Shown here: piece by piece, positions 55,201-59,440 of the stretch | Numbering within the stretch: position 1 is the stretch's first letter | Layout of the letters: each line of letters begins with the position of its first letter | Assembly: GCF_032854445.1 (NCBI RefSeq) | Contig: NC_088302.1 | Location: 622,001 to 682,000, forward strand | DNA from: Liolophura sinensis | Lineage: Eukaryota; Mollusca; Polyplacophora; Chitonida; Chitonidae | Reading direction: 5' to 3' | Length of the DNA stretch: 60,000 bases | Program-made: the position numbers and the translations under genes | Notes under the pieces: model-generated | The model's input: only the letters and a program-made list of their open reading frames with translations | Told to the model about the DNA's origin: nothing | Databases searched by the model: none

Positions 55201-58200
55201 TGTAGGCTACACAAACAGATCACACTCTATATTGTAGTGTTGTGATGCTGGGGAACAGTGTCGGCTACACAAACAGCTCACACATCTATATTGTACTGTT
55301 ATGATGTGTGGGAACAGTGTAGGCTACACAAACAGGTCACACTCTATATTGTAGTGTTGTGATGCTGGGGAACAGTGTAGGCTACACAAACAGATCACAC
55401 TCTATATTGTAGTGTTGTGATGCTGGGGAACAGTGTAGGCTACACAAACAGCTCACACATCTATATTGTACTGTTATGATGCTGGGGAACAGTGTAGACT
55501 ACACAAACAGCTCACACATCTATATTGTACTGTTACGATGCTGGGGAACTGTGTAGGCTACACAAACAGCTCACACATCTATATTGTACTGTTATGATGC
55601 TGGGGAACAGTGTAGGCTACACAAACAGCTCACACATCTATATTGTACTGTTATGATGCTGGGGAACTGTGTAGGCTACACAAACAGATCACACTCTATA
55701 TTGTAGTGTTGTGATGCTGGGGAACAGTGTAGGCTACACAAACAGCTCACACATCTATATTGTACTGTTACAATACTGGGGAACTGTGTAGGCTACACAA
55801 ACAGATCACACTCTATATTGTAGTGTTGTGATGCTGGGGAACAGTGTAGGCTACACAAACAGCTCACACATCTATATTGTACTGTTATGGTGCGGGGGAA
55901 CAGTGTAGGCTACACAAACAGATCACACTCTATATTGTAGTGTTGTGATGCTGGGGAACAGTGTAGGCTACACAAAAAGCTCACACATCCATATTGTACT
56001 GTTACGATACTGGGGAACAGTGTAGGCTACACAAACAGATTACACTCTATATTTTAGTGTTGTGATGCTGGGGAACAGTGTAGGCTACACAAACAGCTCA
56101 CACATCTATATTGTAGTGTTGTGATGCTGGGGAACAGTGTAGGCTACACAAACAACTCACACATCTATATTGTACTGTTATGATGCTGGGGAACAGTGTA
56201 GGCTACACAAACAGATCACACTCTATATTGTAGTGTTGTGATGCTGGGGAACAGTGTAGGCTACACAAACAGCTCACACATCTATATTGTACTGTTACGA
56301 TGCTAGGGAACAGTGTAGGCTACACAAACAGATCACACTCTATATTGTAGTGTTGTGATGCTGGGGAACAGTGTAGGCTACACAAACAGCTCACACATCT
56401 ATATTGTACTGTTATGATGCGGGGTAACAGTGTAGGCTACACAAACAGATCACACTCTATATTGTAGTGTTGTGATGCTGGGGAACAGTGTAGGCTACAC
56501 AAACAGCTCACACATCTATATTGTACTGTTACGATGCTGGGGAACAGTGTAGGCTACACAAACAGATCACACTCTATATTGTAGTGTTGTGATGCTGGGG
56601 AACAGTGTAGGCTACACAAACAGCTCACACATCTATATTGTACTGTTGTGATGCTGGGGAACAGTGTAGGCTACACAAACAGATCACACTCTATATTGTA
56701 GTGTTGTGATGCTGGGGAACTGTGTAGGCTACACAAACAGCTCACACATCTATATTGTACTGTTACGATGCTGGGGAACAGTGTAGGCTACACAAACAGA
56801 TCACACTCTATATTGTAGTGTTGTGATGCTGGGGAACAGTGTAGGCTACACAAACAGCTCACACATCTATATTGTACTGTTATGATGCGGGGTAACAGTG
56901 TAGGCTACACAAACAGATCACACTCTATATTGTAGTGTTGTGATGCTGGGGAACAGTGTAGGCTACACAAACAGCTCACACATCTATATTGTACTGTTAT
57001 GATGCTGGGGAACAGTGTAGGCTACACAAACAGATCACACTCTATATTGTAGTGTTGTGATGCTGGGGAACTGTGTAGGCTACACAAACAGCTCACACAT
57101 CTATATTGTACTGTTACGATGCTGGGGAACAGTGTAGGCTACACAAACAGATCACACTCTATATTGTAGTGTTGTGATGCTGGGGAACAGTGTAGGCTAC
57201 ACAAACAGCTCACACATCTATATTGTACTGTTGTGATGCTGGGGAACAGTGTAGGCTACACAAACAGATCACACTCTATATTGTAGTGTTGTGATGCTGG
57301 GGAACAGTGTAGGCTACACAAACAGCTCACACATCTATATTGTACTGTTGTGATGCTGGGGAACAGTGTAGGCTACACAAACAGATCACACTCTATATTG
57401 TAGTGTTGTGATGCTGGGGAACTGTGTAGGCTACACAAACAGATCACACTCTATATTGTACTGTTATGATGCTGGGGAACAGTGTAGGCTACACAAACAG
57501 ATCACACTCTATATTGTAGTGTTGTGATGCTGGGGAACTGTGTAGGCTACACAAACAGCTCACACATCTATATTGTACTGTTACGATGCTGGGGAACAGT
57601 GTAGGCTACACAAACAGCTCACACATCTATATTGTACTGTTATGATGCGGGGGAACAGTGTAGGCTACACAAACAGCTCACACATTTTTGTACTACACTT
57701 GATTGTCTCCTCTACCTGCCTATGTAATTATTGGGTGGTTCCCACATGTTGACAGGACAAACTGGACATCAAGAAGGACAAGCAGGGTATGGTGTTTGTA
57801 CAGGGTGCTGCTGTGAAGCGGGCCTCCAACTCCAAGGAGCTCTACGCTTTGTTTGAGGAAGGCTCCAAAAACAGACATGTGGCGTCCACCAGTAAGTCAA
57901 GAGACAAGGCTAAAGATGTACAGCTTAAACTTGTTGCCTGATATGTTATTCGCTTGATACTTTGAATAGGCATTGGGGTAAAGATGTATGACTGTCTGTA
58001 ACTGTTAGCTCTAAAATAAACCCAAATTATCTGTTCTCACAAGCGGCTGTAACTTGATCAGATATGACCTTTGGTACCTCCAATTTTAAAAAAATGCACA
58101 AAAAATGGTGATACCTCAATACGTATTGTCAGACTCTAGCGCTGTAACAGGTGAATTCTTTTTTATACAGTTTTATACATTGTCGGTGTTCTTTCTCCTA

Positions 58201-59326
58201 GCATCAGGAACTATAGAATTATCTGTAAAATCAGATAAATGAGTCAGCTTAATCATGTTAATGGGGCCATTTAAAGGGTGCGTTTTTAGGAGCAAGCTGT
58301 GGTTAGATGGGACCTGAGAAAATGACTGATGGCAAGTTTCACAGTTACAGTGGCATGTAAAGCTACATGTAGCTGATGTGCTAGCTTTAAGACAGATTTT
58401 AATTTTGTAAGCTGATTTGGAAAGCTCAGGCTAAACAGTATGTGTATGTTTTTATTATTATTTTGTTGTGTGTGTGTCCATTTGAAAGTAGTTTAAAACA
58501 AATTGGATATCATAATCAGCATCAGCAAACTCCTGTCAAAAACATCCTTGCTGATATCATTTTCTTTTTTGAGGGGGTATTCTGTACCCTAGAAAGTAGT
58601 TGTTGCTGTGGTGACCCAACCTACAAACTATATGTTTTTAAGGTGAGAAAATGAGCGACTACAGAGCAGCTTAATGACAGCTCAAAACACTGTCACAAAG
58701 CTGCTTTAAAAGGGATAGAGCAATTATTTGTGTGGGGTCAATGTTTCTCACTCGTGTGCTTGTACTTGCCAGAGATGAATGCTGAGAGTTCACGGTCCCA
58801 TCTGATCCTGGCCATTGTGATAGAGAGCACGAATAAGGTGACTGGCCAAGTCACCAAGGGCAAGGTAAGGGGAGATAACTGACTAACTGTATCATAAACT
58901 TAACCTTTTTACCCCTTGGCCAGAAGCTTTTTTTTTTCAACATTGGAAGACAGTAATGCTGTAATCATAATTTGCCGCAAGCGTGACAAGTAGCAAATGA
59001 TTCAGACATCAATATATTCTAGGAATTCGCCTATGGCCGCTACTCATTGTGGTTTTAAGTGAGGACATGTGTCAGATAGCTGGTGTAGGCTGGTGGATTC
59101 CTCTAGTAATTCAGGTTTCCCTCTGGTCAGTCTGTTTTCCTCTGGACACTCTGGTTTCTGATGGTCACCCTCGTTTTCCCCCTATCACTCAGACTCTTGT
59201 GTATTGTGCTATTCTGTGTTTTCAGCTCATGTATATTGTGCTGTTCTGTGGTTTCAGCTCAGCCTGGTGGACTTGGCTGGCAGTGAGCGTGTAGGGAAGA
59301 CAGGGGCTTCAGCAGAACAGCTCAAG
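13164..59326 (+). CDS. KCBP/kinesin-C-like kinesin-14, C-terminal motor (31 exons, 3' end outside window)
   Basis: Thirty-one coding exons with consistent phases encode 1352 residues so far; ATG is at 13183. The N-terminus (about 1-190) is Lys/Ser-rich and looks disordered. Residues ~190-1105 are mostly heptad-rich coiled coil, with a conserved segment [11 protein letters not shown] near 580. The motor starts at KGKIRVYC (1106-1113) and shows the P-loop GQTGSGKT (1188-1195), switch I NAESSRSH (1301-1308) and switch II DLAGSE (1334-1339). A motor behind the coiled coil, preceded by [11 protein letters not shown], is the layout of minus-end-directed kinesin-14s. [18 protein letters not shown] and [10 protein letters not shown] closely resemble plant KCBP and sea urchin kinesin-C as I remember them. 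Plant-type MyTH4/FERM domains are absent, as in animal members. The rest of the motor and any calmodulin-binding tail lie beyond base 60000. Expected role: microtubule motor in the cytoplasm or spindle. Missed small exons cannot be excluded. Confidence 0.9.
13752..13861 (+). CDS. Exon 2, N-terminal region
   Basis: Acceptor TTGATTTTCAG and donor GTTAGT. Enters in phase 1 and ends in phase 0, residues 20-56, including [13 protein letters not shown]. No domain is recognised; polar and probably disordered. Confidence 0.85.
13903..14575. repeat. 36-bp minisatellite in intron 2 (~18 copies)
   Basis: The unit is 36 bp, containing TACTTGTATATAACTGAACC and AGAACTACGGTACA. Because 36 is a multiple of three, it creates long open frames on both strands (158 and 240 codons) that are not genes. 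The array starts about 40 bp after the donor of exon 2. Confidence 0.95.
14623..14902 (+). CDS. Exon 3, Lys/Ser/Pro-rich linker
   Basis: Acceptor AATTATCAACAG, donor GTAAAG. Residues 57-149 are rich in K, S, P, Q and A ([16 protein letters not shown]) with no domain, so a disordered basic linker is likely. Ends in phase 1. Confidence 0.85.
15040..16447. repeat. 20-bp minisatellite in intron 3 (~70 copies)
   Basis: The unit is TGTGTGTAAGGTTATTGTGT with variants (GGCTATTG, GTGCTG). Shortened units (TTGTAAGGC) recur at regular spacing in the right half, indicating higher-order amplification. The array is G/T-rich on the coding strand. Confidence 0.95.
16448..16585. repeat. ~62-bp tandem repeat, 2.5 copies
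   Basis: Two full copies and one partial copy of a unit containing TTGGAATAAGGTCAGTG and GGCAGACAGATGCCTGACTT follow directly on the 20-bp array. The part CAGATGCCTGAC is near-palindromic. Confidence 0.85.
16793..16942 (+). mobile_element. 5'-truncated tRNA-derived SINE with 11-bp target-site duplication
   Basis: The body, about 16804-16931, contains only the 3' half of the family (TCCCACCATAATG, GAAATATTCTTGAGTATG, ACACCAATCAAATAAATAA). It is flanked by the direct repeat TATAGTGAAAG at 16793-16803 and 16932-16942. The tRNA-like head is missing, so this copy was truncated at insertion. Confidence 0.85.
17722..21520. repeat. 38-bp minisatellite in intron 3 (~100 copies)
   Basis: The unit is 38 bp, containing TGTAAGCTGAAGGCTGTGTG and ATCTAATGTTCCTGTCTC. 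Unit subtypes (GCTGAAGG/GCTAAAGG; TTCCTG/TACCTG; TATGGTAAAGGCTTTATAAT) recur in blocks, for example near 19810, 20005, 20690 and 20880. The last unit runs directly into the acceptor of exon 4 and supplies its polypyrimidine tract. Each unit also contains CTGTAAGC, which resembles a splice donor. Confidence 0.95.
21532..21594 (+). CDS. Exon 4
   Basis: Acceptor TTCCTGTCTTCTCACAG, donor GTAAAT. Enters and leaves in phase 1, residues 150-170, with SSKKGKKDG. The acceptor tract is formed by the end of the 38-bp array. Confidence 0.8.
21935..21991 (+). CDS. Exon 5
   Basis: Acceptor TTCTGTTTACAG, donor GTAGGT. Phase 1 in and out, residues 171-189 ([14 protein letters not shown]). Symmetrical, so it could be skipped without a frameshift. 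No domain. Confidence 0.75.
21992..23303. other. Intron 5, unique sequence without an array
   Basis: No repeat family, RNA gene or further exon was recognised in this ~1.3-kb intron. It is one of the few long introns without a minisatellite. Confidence 0.5.
23304..23503 (+). CDS. Exon 6, start of the folded/coiled-coil part
   Basis: Acceptor TTTTGTTTTGCAG, donor GTAAAT. Residues 190-256, including [18 protein letters not shown], which looks more conserved and structured than the preceding linker. Its 3' end and donor are the source of the tandem array that follows. Confidence 0.85.
23504..24062. repeat. Array of exon-6 3' end plus splice donor (8 extra copies)
   Basis: Units of about 65-69 bp repeat the last ~50 bases of exon 6 with its donor (CACCTGATAGAGGA, AAACTCAG then GTAAA). 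Extra donor copies have GT at about 23569, 23638, 23707 and 23776, then two copies with CATGT, then about 23979 and 24043. The exon frame meets TGA at 23513-23515 just after the true donor, so use of a distal donor would truncate the protein. Confidence 0.9.
24606..25160. repeat. ~47-bp minisatellite ending at the exon-7 acceptor (~12 copies)
   Basis: The unit contains CTGTTAACCTATAATCCCAG, then GTTGGAGTGGTCTGTCAG. The final degenerate copy merges with TGTTCTCTGTTGACAG, the acceptor of exon 7. The unit segment GTTCTGTCAGATG resembles that acceptor. Confidence 0.9.
25172..25303 (+). CDS. Exon 7
   Basis: Acceptor TTCTCTGTTGACAG, donor GTAAGC. Residues 257-300, [14 protein letters not shown] onward, then a charged helix. 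Phase 0 to 0. An internal GGTAAAG at 25214 is not used in this model because the frame continues openly to the later donor. Confidence 0.85.
25621..25713 (+). CDS. Exon 8, coiled coil
   Basis: Acceptor TTTTTTCCACAG, donor GTAAAC. Residues 301-331, with heptad-like [12 protein letters not shown]. Phase 0 to 0. Confidence 0.85.
25948..26239 (+). mobile_element. Full-length tRNA-derived SINE
   Basis: The element, about 25961-26226, begins GGGGCCTCCGTGACTCAGTT. It has an A-box-like GTGACTCAGTTGGTTAGTGC and a B-box-like GAGTTCTAGTCC at about 26039, then the family body (ATTCCACCATAATGCTGGCC, GGAATATTCTTGAGTATG) and an AATAAATA tail. Flanks TATACCAGCTGTT (25948-25960) and TATCCCAGCTGTT (26227-26239) differ at one base, a target-site duplication. 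Confidence 0.88.
26777..26837 (+). CDS. Exon 9, coiled coil
   Basis: Acceptor TTTTCCTTACAG, donor GTAAGT. Residues 332-351, [18 protein letters not shown]. Ends in phase 1. Confidence 0.8.
27267..27361 (+). CDS. Exon 10, coiled coil
   Basis: Acceptor TTTGTGCTAAAG, donor GTGAGT. Residues 352-383, [16 protein letters not shown] to KRLEEEKL. Phase 1 to 0. Its last ~18 bases and donor recur in every unit of the array that follows. Confidence 0.85.
27362..28692. repeat. ~74-bp array of exon-10 end plus donor (~18 copies)
   Basis: Each unit contains CTGGAGGAAGAGAAACTG followed by GTGAGTAGG, that is, the last codons of exon 10 and its donor, then intron sequence (TTTCATACAACTATTGTGAA). Units are 74-75 bp. 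Those of 75 bp give the in-frame run behind a 117-codon open frame at 27979-28332. Several late copies have GTAAGC in place of GTGAGT, still donor-like. Confidence 0.92.
28841..29185 (+). CDS. Exon 11, coiled coil with a Thr-rich interruption
   Basis: Acceptor TTGTGTGTTTTAG, donor GTGGGT. Residues 384-498, the largest exon. A coiled coil ([16 protein letters not shown]) is broken by a Thr-rich stretch ([16 protein letters not shown]), then resumes with [20 protein letters not shown]. Phase 0 to 0. Confidence 0.9.
29260..29960. repeat. 18-bp minisatellite in intron 11 (~38 copies)
   Basis: The degenerate unit is close to AACCTGACCTCAAACATG. It begins just after the donor of exon 11. The 18-bp period keeps frames open on both strands. 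Confidence 0.9.
30902..31066 (+). CDS. Exon 12, coiled coil
   Basis: Acceptor TTGTTGTCACTAACCAG, donor GTAACA. Residues 499-553, with [15 protein letters not shown] and an Ala/Thr-rich end. Phase 0 to 0. Confidence 0.85.
31470..31600 (+). CDS. Exon 13, [11 protein letters not shown] segment
   Basis: Acceptor GGCTGTTTAG, donor GTTTGT. Residues 554-596, ending in phase 2. The segment [18 protein letters not shown] resembles the short W-x-x-x-F-x-x-x-NGR-P element of several animal cytoskeletal proteins (FAM13-type, from memory). The 3' 70 bases are duplicated downstream. Confidence 0.85.
31601..31870. repeat. Two extra copies of the exon-13 3' end
   Basis: About 70 bases of exon 13 (ATAAAGACATAGAGAAGTG to CTAGCAGACAG) recur at about 31661-31730 and 31783-31852 with intervening intron sequence. 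The first copy has lost the donor (ATTTGT); the second keeps GTTTGT. The copies remain readable as an [17 protein letters not shown]-like sequence. Period about 122-130 bp. Confidence 0.9.
32389..32563 (+). CDS. Exon 14, coiled coil
   Basis: Acceptor GACTGTAATTAG, donor GTAAGA. Residues 597-655, [14 protein letters not shown] then a helix and a Pro/Val/Thr-rich end. Phase 2 to 0. Confidence 0.85.
32636..32875. repeat. ~55-60-bp degenerate tandem repeat in intron 14 (~4 copies)
   Basis: Units contain TTTGTGTCATGTCTGCACCA and GTAGTTTGACTGGAAAGGA and vary in length through small deletions. Confidence 0.85.
33025..33323 (-). mobile_element. Full-length tRNA-derived SINE, reverse orientation
   Basis: The body is at about 33037-33311. 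Read on the - strand it begins GGGGCCTCCGTGGCTCAGCC, a tRNA-like head with GGTTAGCGC, continues with the family body and ends with ACACCAATCAAATAAATAAA. The direct repeat CCAGAAAATTGA at 33025-33036 and 33312-33323 is a perfect 12-bp target-site duplication. Confidence 0.92.
33543..33743 (+). CDS. Exon 15, coiled coil
   Basis: Acceptor GGTGATTCACAG, donor GTAGTA. Residues 656-722, with clear heptads ([34 protein letters not shown]). Phase 0 to 0. Confidence 0.88.
33892..34116 (+). CDS. Exon 16, coiled coil
   Basis: Acceptor GTGTTTTGTTCAG, donor GTTGGT. Residues 723-797, heptads such as [17 protein letters not shown]. Phase 0 to 0. Confidence 0.88.
34213..34400 (-). mobile_element. Partial, diverged SINE copy
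   Basis: Reverse-oriented copy of the same SINE family: ACTCAAGAATATTTCACTTG, CCAGCATTATGGTGG and CCATGACCATCCACAGGCTG match the 33-kb copy. The tRNA-like head is degraded or missing and no target-site duplication was found. Confidence 0.75.
34401..35301. other. Rest of intron 16, unique sequence
   Basis: No array, exon or element was recognised here. AT-rich, ordinary intron sequence. Confidence 0.5.
35302..35406 (+). CDS. Exon 17, coiled coil
   Basis: Acceptor TTCTGCTTTTAG, donor GTAAGT. Residues 798-832, [20 protein letters not shown] then [15 protein letters not shown]. Phase 0 to 0. Confidence 0.85.
35430..37133. repeat. 29-bp minisatellite grading into a 58-bp dimer array
   Basis: The left part (to about 36230) has a ~29-bp unit, close to ACATGTTCCAGCTGTACATA plus GATTTCTGC. 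The right part (about 36480-37130) has a 58-bp dimer alternating TTTCAGCTATACCTAGATTT and GTTCCAGCTGTACATAGTTT. It begins within about 25 bp of the exon-17 donor. Every unit carries TCCAG or TTTCAG followed by CT. Confidence 0.93.
37544..37681 (+). CDS. Exon 18, coiled coil
   Basis: Acceptor TTGTCATTTTCAG, donor GTATGT. Residues 833-878, [20 protein letters not shown] then [18 protein letters not shown]. Phase 0 to 0. Confidence 0.88.
37915..39228. repeat. 45-bp minisatellite in intron 18 (~29 copies)
   Basis: The unit is exactly 45 bp in nearly all copies: ATCACTGAGTCTGGTGTAAA and GTGTATGGTGAGGTGAGTAC. It gives open frames of 415 codons (+) and 448, 239 and 193 codons (-), which are repeats, not genes. 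Many units contain GAGGTGAGT, a strong donor-like sequence; others have GAGGTCAGC. Confidence 0.95.
39410..39532 (+). CDS. Exon 19, coiled coil
   Basis: Acceptor GCATACATTTTACAG, donor GTACAC. Residues 879-919, [17 protein letters not shown] then [10 protein letters not shown]. Phase 0 to 0. Confidence 0.88.
39835..40555. repeat. ~36-39-bp minisatellite with an exact 304-bp duplication
   Basis: Units contain ATTACCTGTGATACACAGAC and ACAAGTTTTCCACCC, with (CA)10 in some. The block starting at 39837 repeats from 40141 with a shift of 304 bp and looks identical over its whole length, including the CA run. Confidence 0.93.
40610..41100. repeat. 35-bp minisatellite (~14 copies) before exon 20
   Basis: The unit is close to GGCTGGTTTGTGTTTTTCCT plus TTGTGATGTTTATGT. 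It is T-rich on the coding strand and ends about 40 bp before the acceptor of exon 20. Confidence 0.93.
41144..41179 (+). CDS. Exon 20, 12-codon microexon
   Basis: Acceptor ATTCTTGTTGCAG, donor GTGAGT. Encodes [12 protein letters not shown] (residues 920-931), phase 0 to 0. Strong splice sites and preserved frame support it; its small size leaves some doubt. Confidence 0.7.
41475..41795. repeat. 42-bp (2 x 21) minisatellite in intron 20 (~8 copies)
   Basis: Alternating half-units TGTACATTGTTTCTGCTAG and TGTATATTGTTTCCTGTAG. The two 21-bp halves are related, so it is a dimer array. Period 42 keeps frames open on both strands. Confidence 0.92.
41966..41983 (+). CDS. Exon 21, 6-codon microexon
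   Basis: Acceptor TTTTTACCTTACAG, donor GTAGGT. Encodes TSVNTK (residues 932-937), phase 0 to 0. The splice sites are good, but 18 nt is too short for coding evidence, so it is provisional. It could be optional. Confidence 0.5.
42420..43640. other. Intron 21 with two clusters of TACACCTC/GAGGTGTA motifs
   Basis: About 42420-42840 and 43495-43640 are dense in ACCTCAG-G/A-TACACCT and its reverse complement (TACACCTCAGTGTGAGGTAT near 42433 is an imperfect hairpin). They flank about 650 bp of unique sequence. The spacing is irregular, unlike the other arrays. Confidence 0.6.
43704..43862 (+). CDS. Exon 22, Gly/Ala-rich flanks around a helix
   Basis: Acceptor TGTGCGTGTTTAAG, donor GTAAGG. Residues 938-990: [13 protein letters not shown], then [18 protein letters not shown], then a Gly-rich stretch. 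This is a break in the coiled coil that could act as a hinge. Phase 0 to 0. Confidence 0.85.
44130..44261 (+). CDS. Exon 23, coiled coil
   Basis: Acceptor TTCTGTTTTCAG, donor GTGAAC. Residues 991-1034, [20 protein letters not shown] onward, highly charged helix. Phase 0 to 0. Confidence 0.88.
44388..45364. repeat. 39-bp minisatellite in intron 23 (~25 copies)
   Basis: The unit is AACACTAGGGAGTGCATAAA plus TGTATATTGGTTCCTGTCA. Period 39 keeps frames open on both strands. Units near 44820-45000 are the most diverged. Confidence 0.95.
45613..45786 (+). CDS. Exon 24, coiled coil/neck approach
   Basis: Acceptor GTGTTATTTCAG, donor GTACAG. Residues 1035-1092, [18 protein letters not shown] then [18 protein letters not shown]. 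Phase 0 to 0. Confidence 0.88.
46124..46222 (+). CDS. Exon 25, kinesin-14 neck and motor start
   Basis: Acceptor TCCTTTGCTTTAG, donor GTAAGT. Residues 1093-1125. [20 protein letters not shown] then [13 protein letters not shown] is the typical kinesin-14 neck helix running into beta-1 of the motor. Phase 0 to 0. Confidence 0.93.
46843..46953. repeat. Two extra upstream copies of the exon-26 acceptor and 5' end
   Basis: A 44-bp unit places acceptor-like AG ends at 46865, 46909 and the real one at 46953. Each copy contains GTGTTGTAG (or GCAG) followed by GTAACTATGAGGTGGTTAAG, the start of exon 26. Use of an upstream copy would add 44 or 88 bases and break the frame. Confidence 0.92.
46954..47088 (+). 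CDS. Exon 26, motor domain
   Basis: Acceptor TTTGTGTTGCAG, donor GTAAGC. Residues 1126-1170, ending [20 protein letters not shown], the kinesin beta-sheet segment before the P-loop (F-D-x-x-F-x-P-x-x-x-Q-x-x-V-F). Phase 0 to 0. Confidence 0.93.
47105..51872. repeat. 52-bp minisatellite in intron 26 (~90 copies) with acceptor-like units
   Basis: The unit contains TGTGACTGCTGTAGTGACAT, GTGATCCTGTTTGTTGTCTA and CCAGCTGAATGG. The stretch TGTTTGTTGTCTACCAG looks like a complete polypyrimidine tract plus AG in most units. Units at the left edge (47120-47640) are more diverged (CTACTAG, GACCACAAG) and those inside are nearly uniform. It begins within 20 bp of the exon-26 donor. Confidence 0.95.
52494..52657 (+). 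CDS. Exon 27, motor P-loop
   Basis: Acceptor TTTCGTTGCAG, donor GTGAGC. Residues 1171-1224. [18 protein letters not shown] leads into the ATP-binding P-loop GQTGSGKT at 52545-52568. Ends in phase 2. All P-loop residues needed for ATP binding are present. Confidence 0.96.
52889..52973 (+). CDS. Exon 28, motor domain
   Basis: Acceptor TTCTTGTTTTAG, donor GTAAGT. Residues 1225-1253, [20 protein letters not shown], the conserved E-x-Y-N/Q-D motor segment. Phase 2 to 0. Confidence 0.94.
53343..57688. repeat. 58/59-bp minisatellite in intron 28 (~74 copies), partly dimeric
   Basis: Type A units (59 bp) contain ACAGCTCACACATCTATATT and GTACTGTTA. Type B units (58 bp) contain ACAGATCACACTCTATATTG and TAGTGTTGT. 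Both share GATGCTGGGGAACAGTGTAG and GCTACACAAA. The middle (about 53930-55190) is nearly all A; from about 55200 A and B largely alternate, a ~117-bp dimer. It ends about 65 bp before the exon-29 acceptor. Confidence 0.95.
57756..57891 (+). CDS. Exon 29, motor domain
   Basis: Acceptor CCACATGTTGACAG, donor GTAAGT. Residues 1254-1298: [18 protein letters not shown], then the helix before switch I (RHVASTK). Resembles the KCBP segment with KKD-x-x-GMVFV. Ends in phase 1. Confidence 0.94.
57892..58772. other. Intron 29, unique sequence
   Basis: No tandem array or element recognised; ordinary AT-rich intron. Confidence 0.5.
58773..58864 (+). CDS. Exon 30, switch I
   Basis: Acceptor TTGTACTTGCCAG, donor GTAAGG. 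Residues 1299-1329. Switch I NAESSRSH is at 58778-58801, followed by [10 protein letters not shown]. Phase 1 to 0. Confidence 0.95.
59205..59257. repeat. Duplicated acceptor of exon 31 (32-bp unit)
   Basis: The acceptor region TATTGTGCTGTTCTGTGGTT-TCAG with following CTCA is preceded by a close copy. AG ends are at 59225 and 59257 (the model uses 59257). Use of the first would add 32 bases and shift the frame. Confidence 0.8.
59258..59326 (+). CDS. Exon 31, switch II
   Basis: Acceptor TTCTGTGGTTTCAG, donor GTCAGT. Residues 1330-1352: [18 protein letters not shown], with switch II DLAGSE at 59270-59287, ending EQLK. The next expected residues (EAMSINKSLSALG) appear only in the damaged array copies inside the window. 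Phase 0 to 0. Confidence 0.95.
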
Positions 59327-59440
59327 GTCAGTTTACACCACAGTCACTGACACTGTGCATTAATGTAATATTTTGATAACGAAACAAGTGATGTATGTAT
59401 TTATATACGGTCAGCATTGATCTAGCCTAAAAACGGTGCC

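Noticed and set aside
47105-57688. Possible CRISPR-like or origin-iteron arrays
   Set aside because: Units are contiguous without unique spacers and lie in introns of an animal gene.
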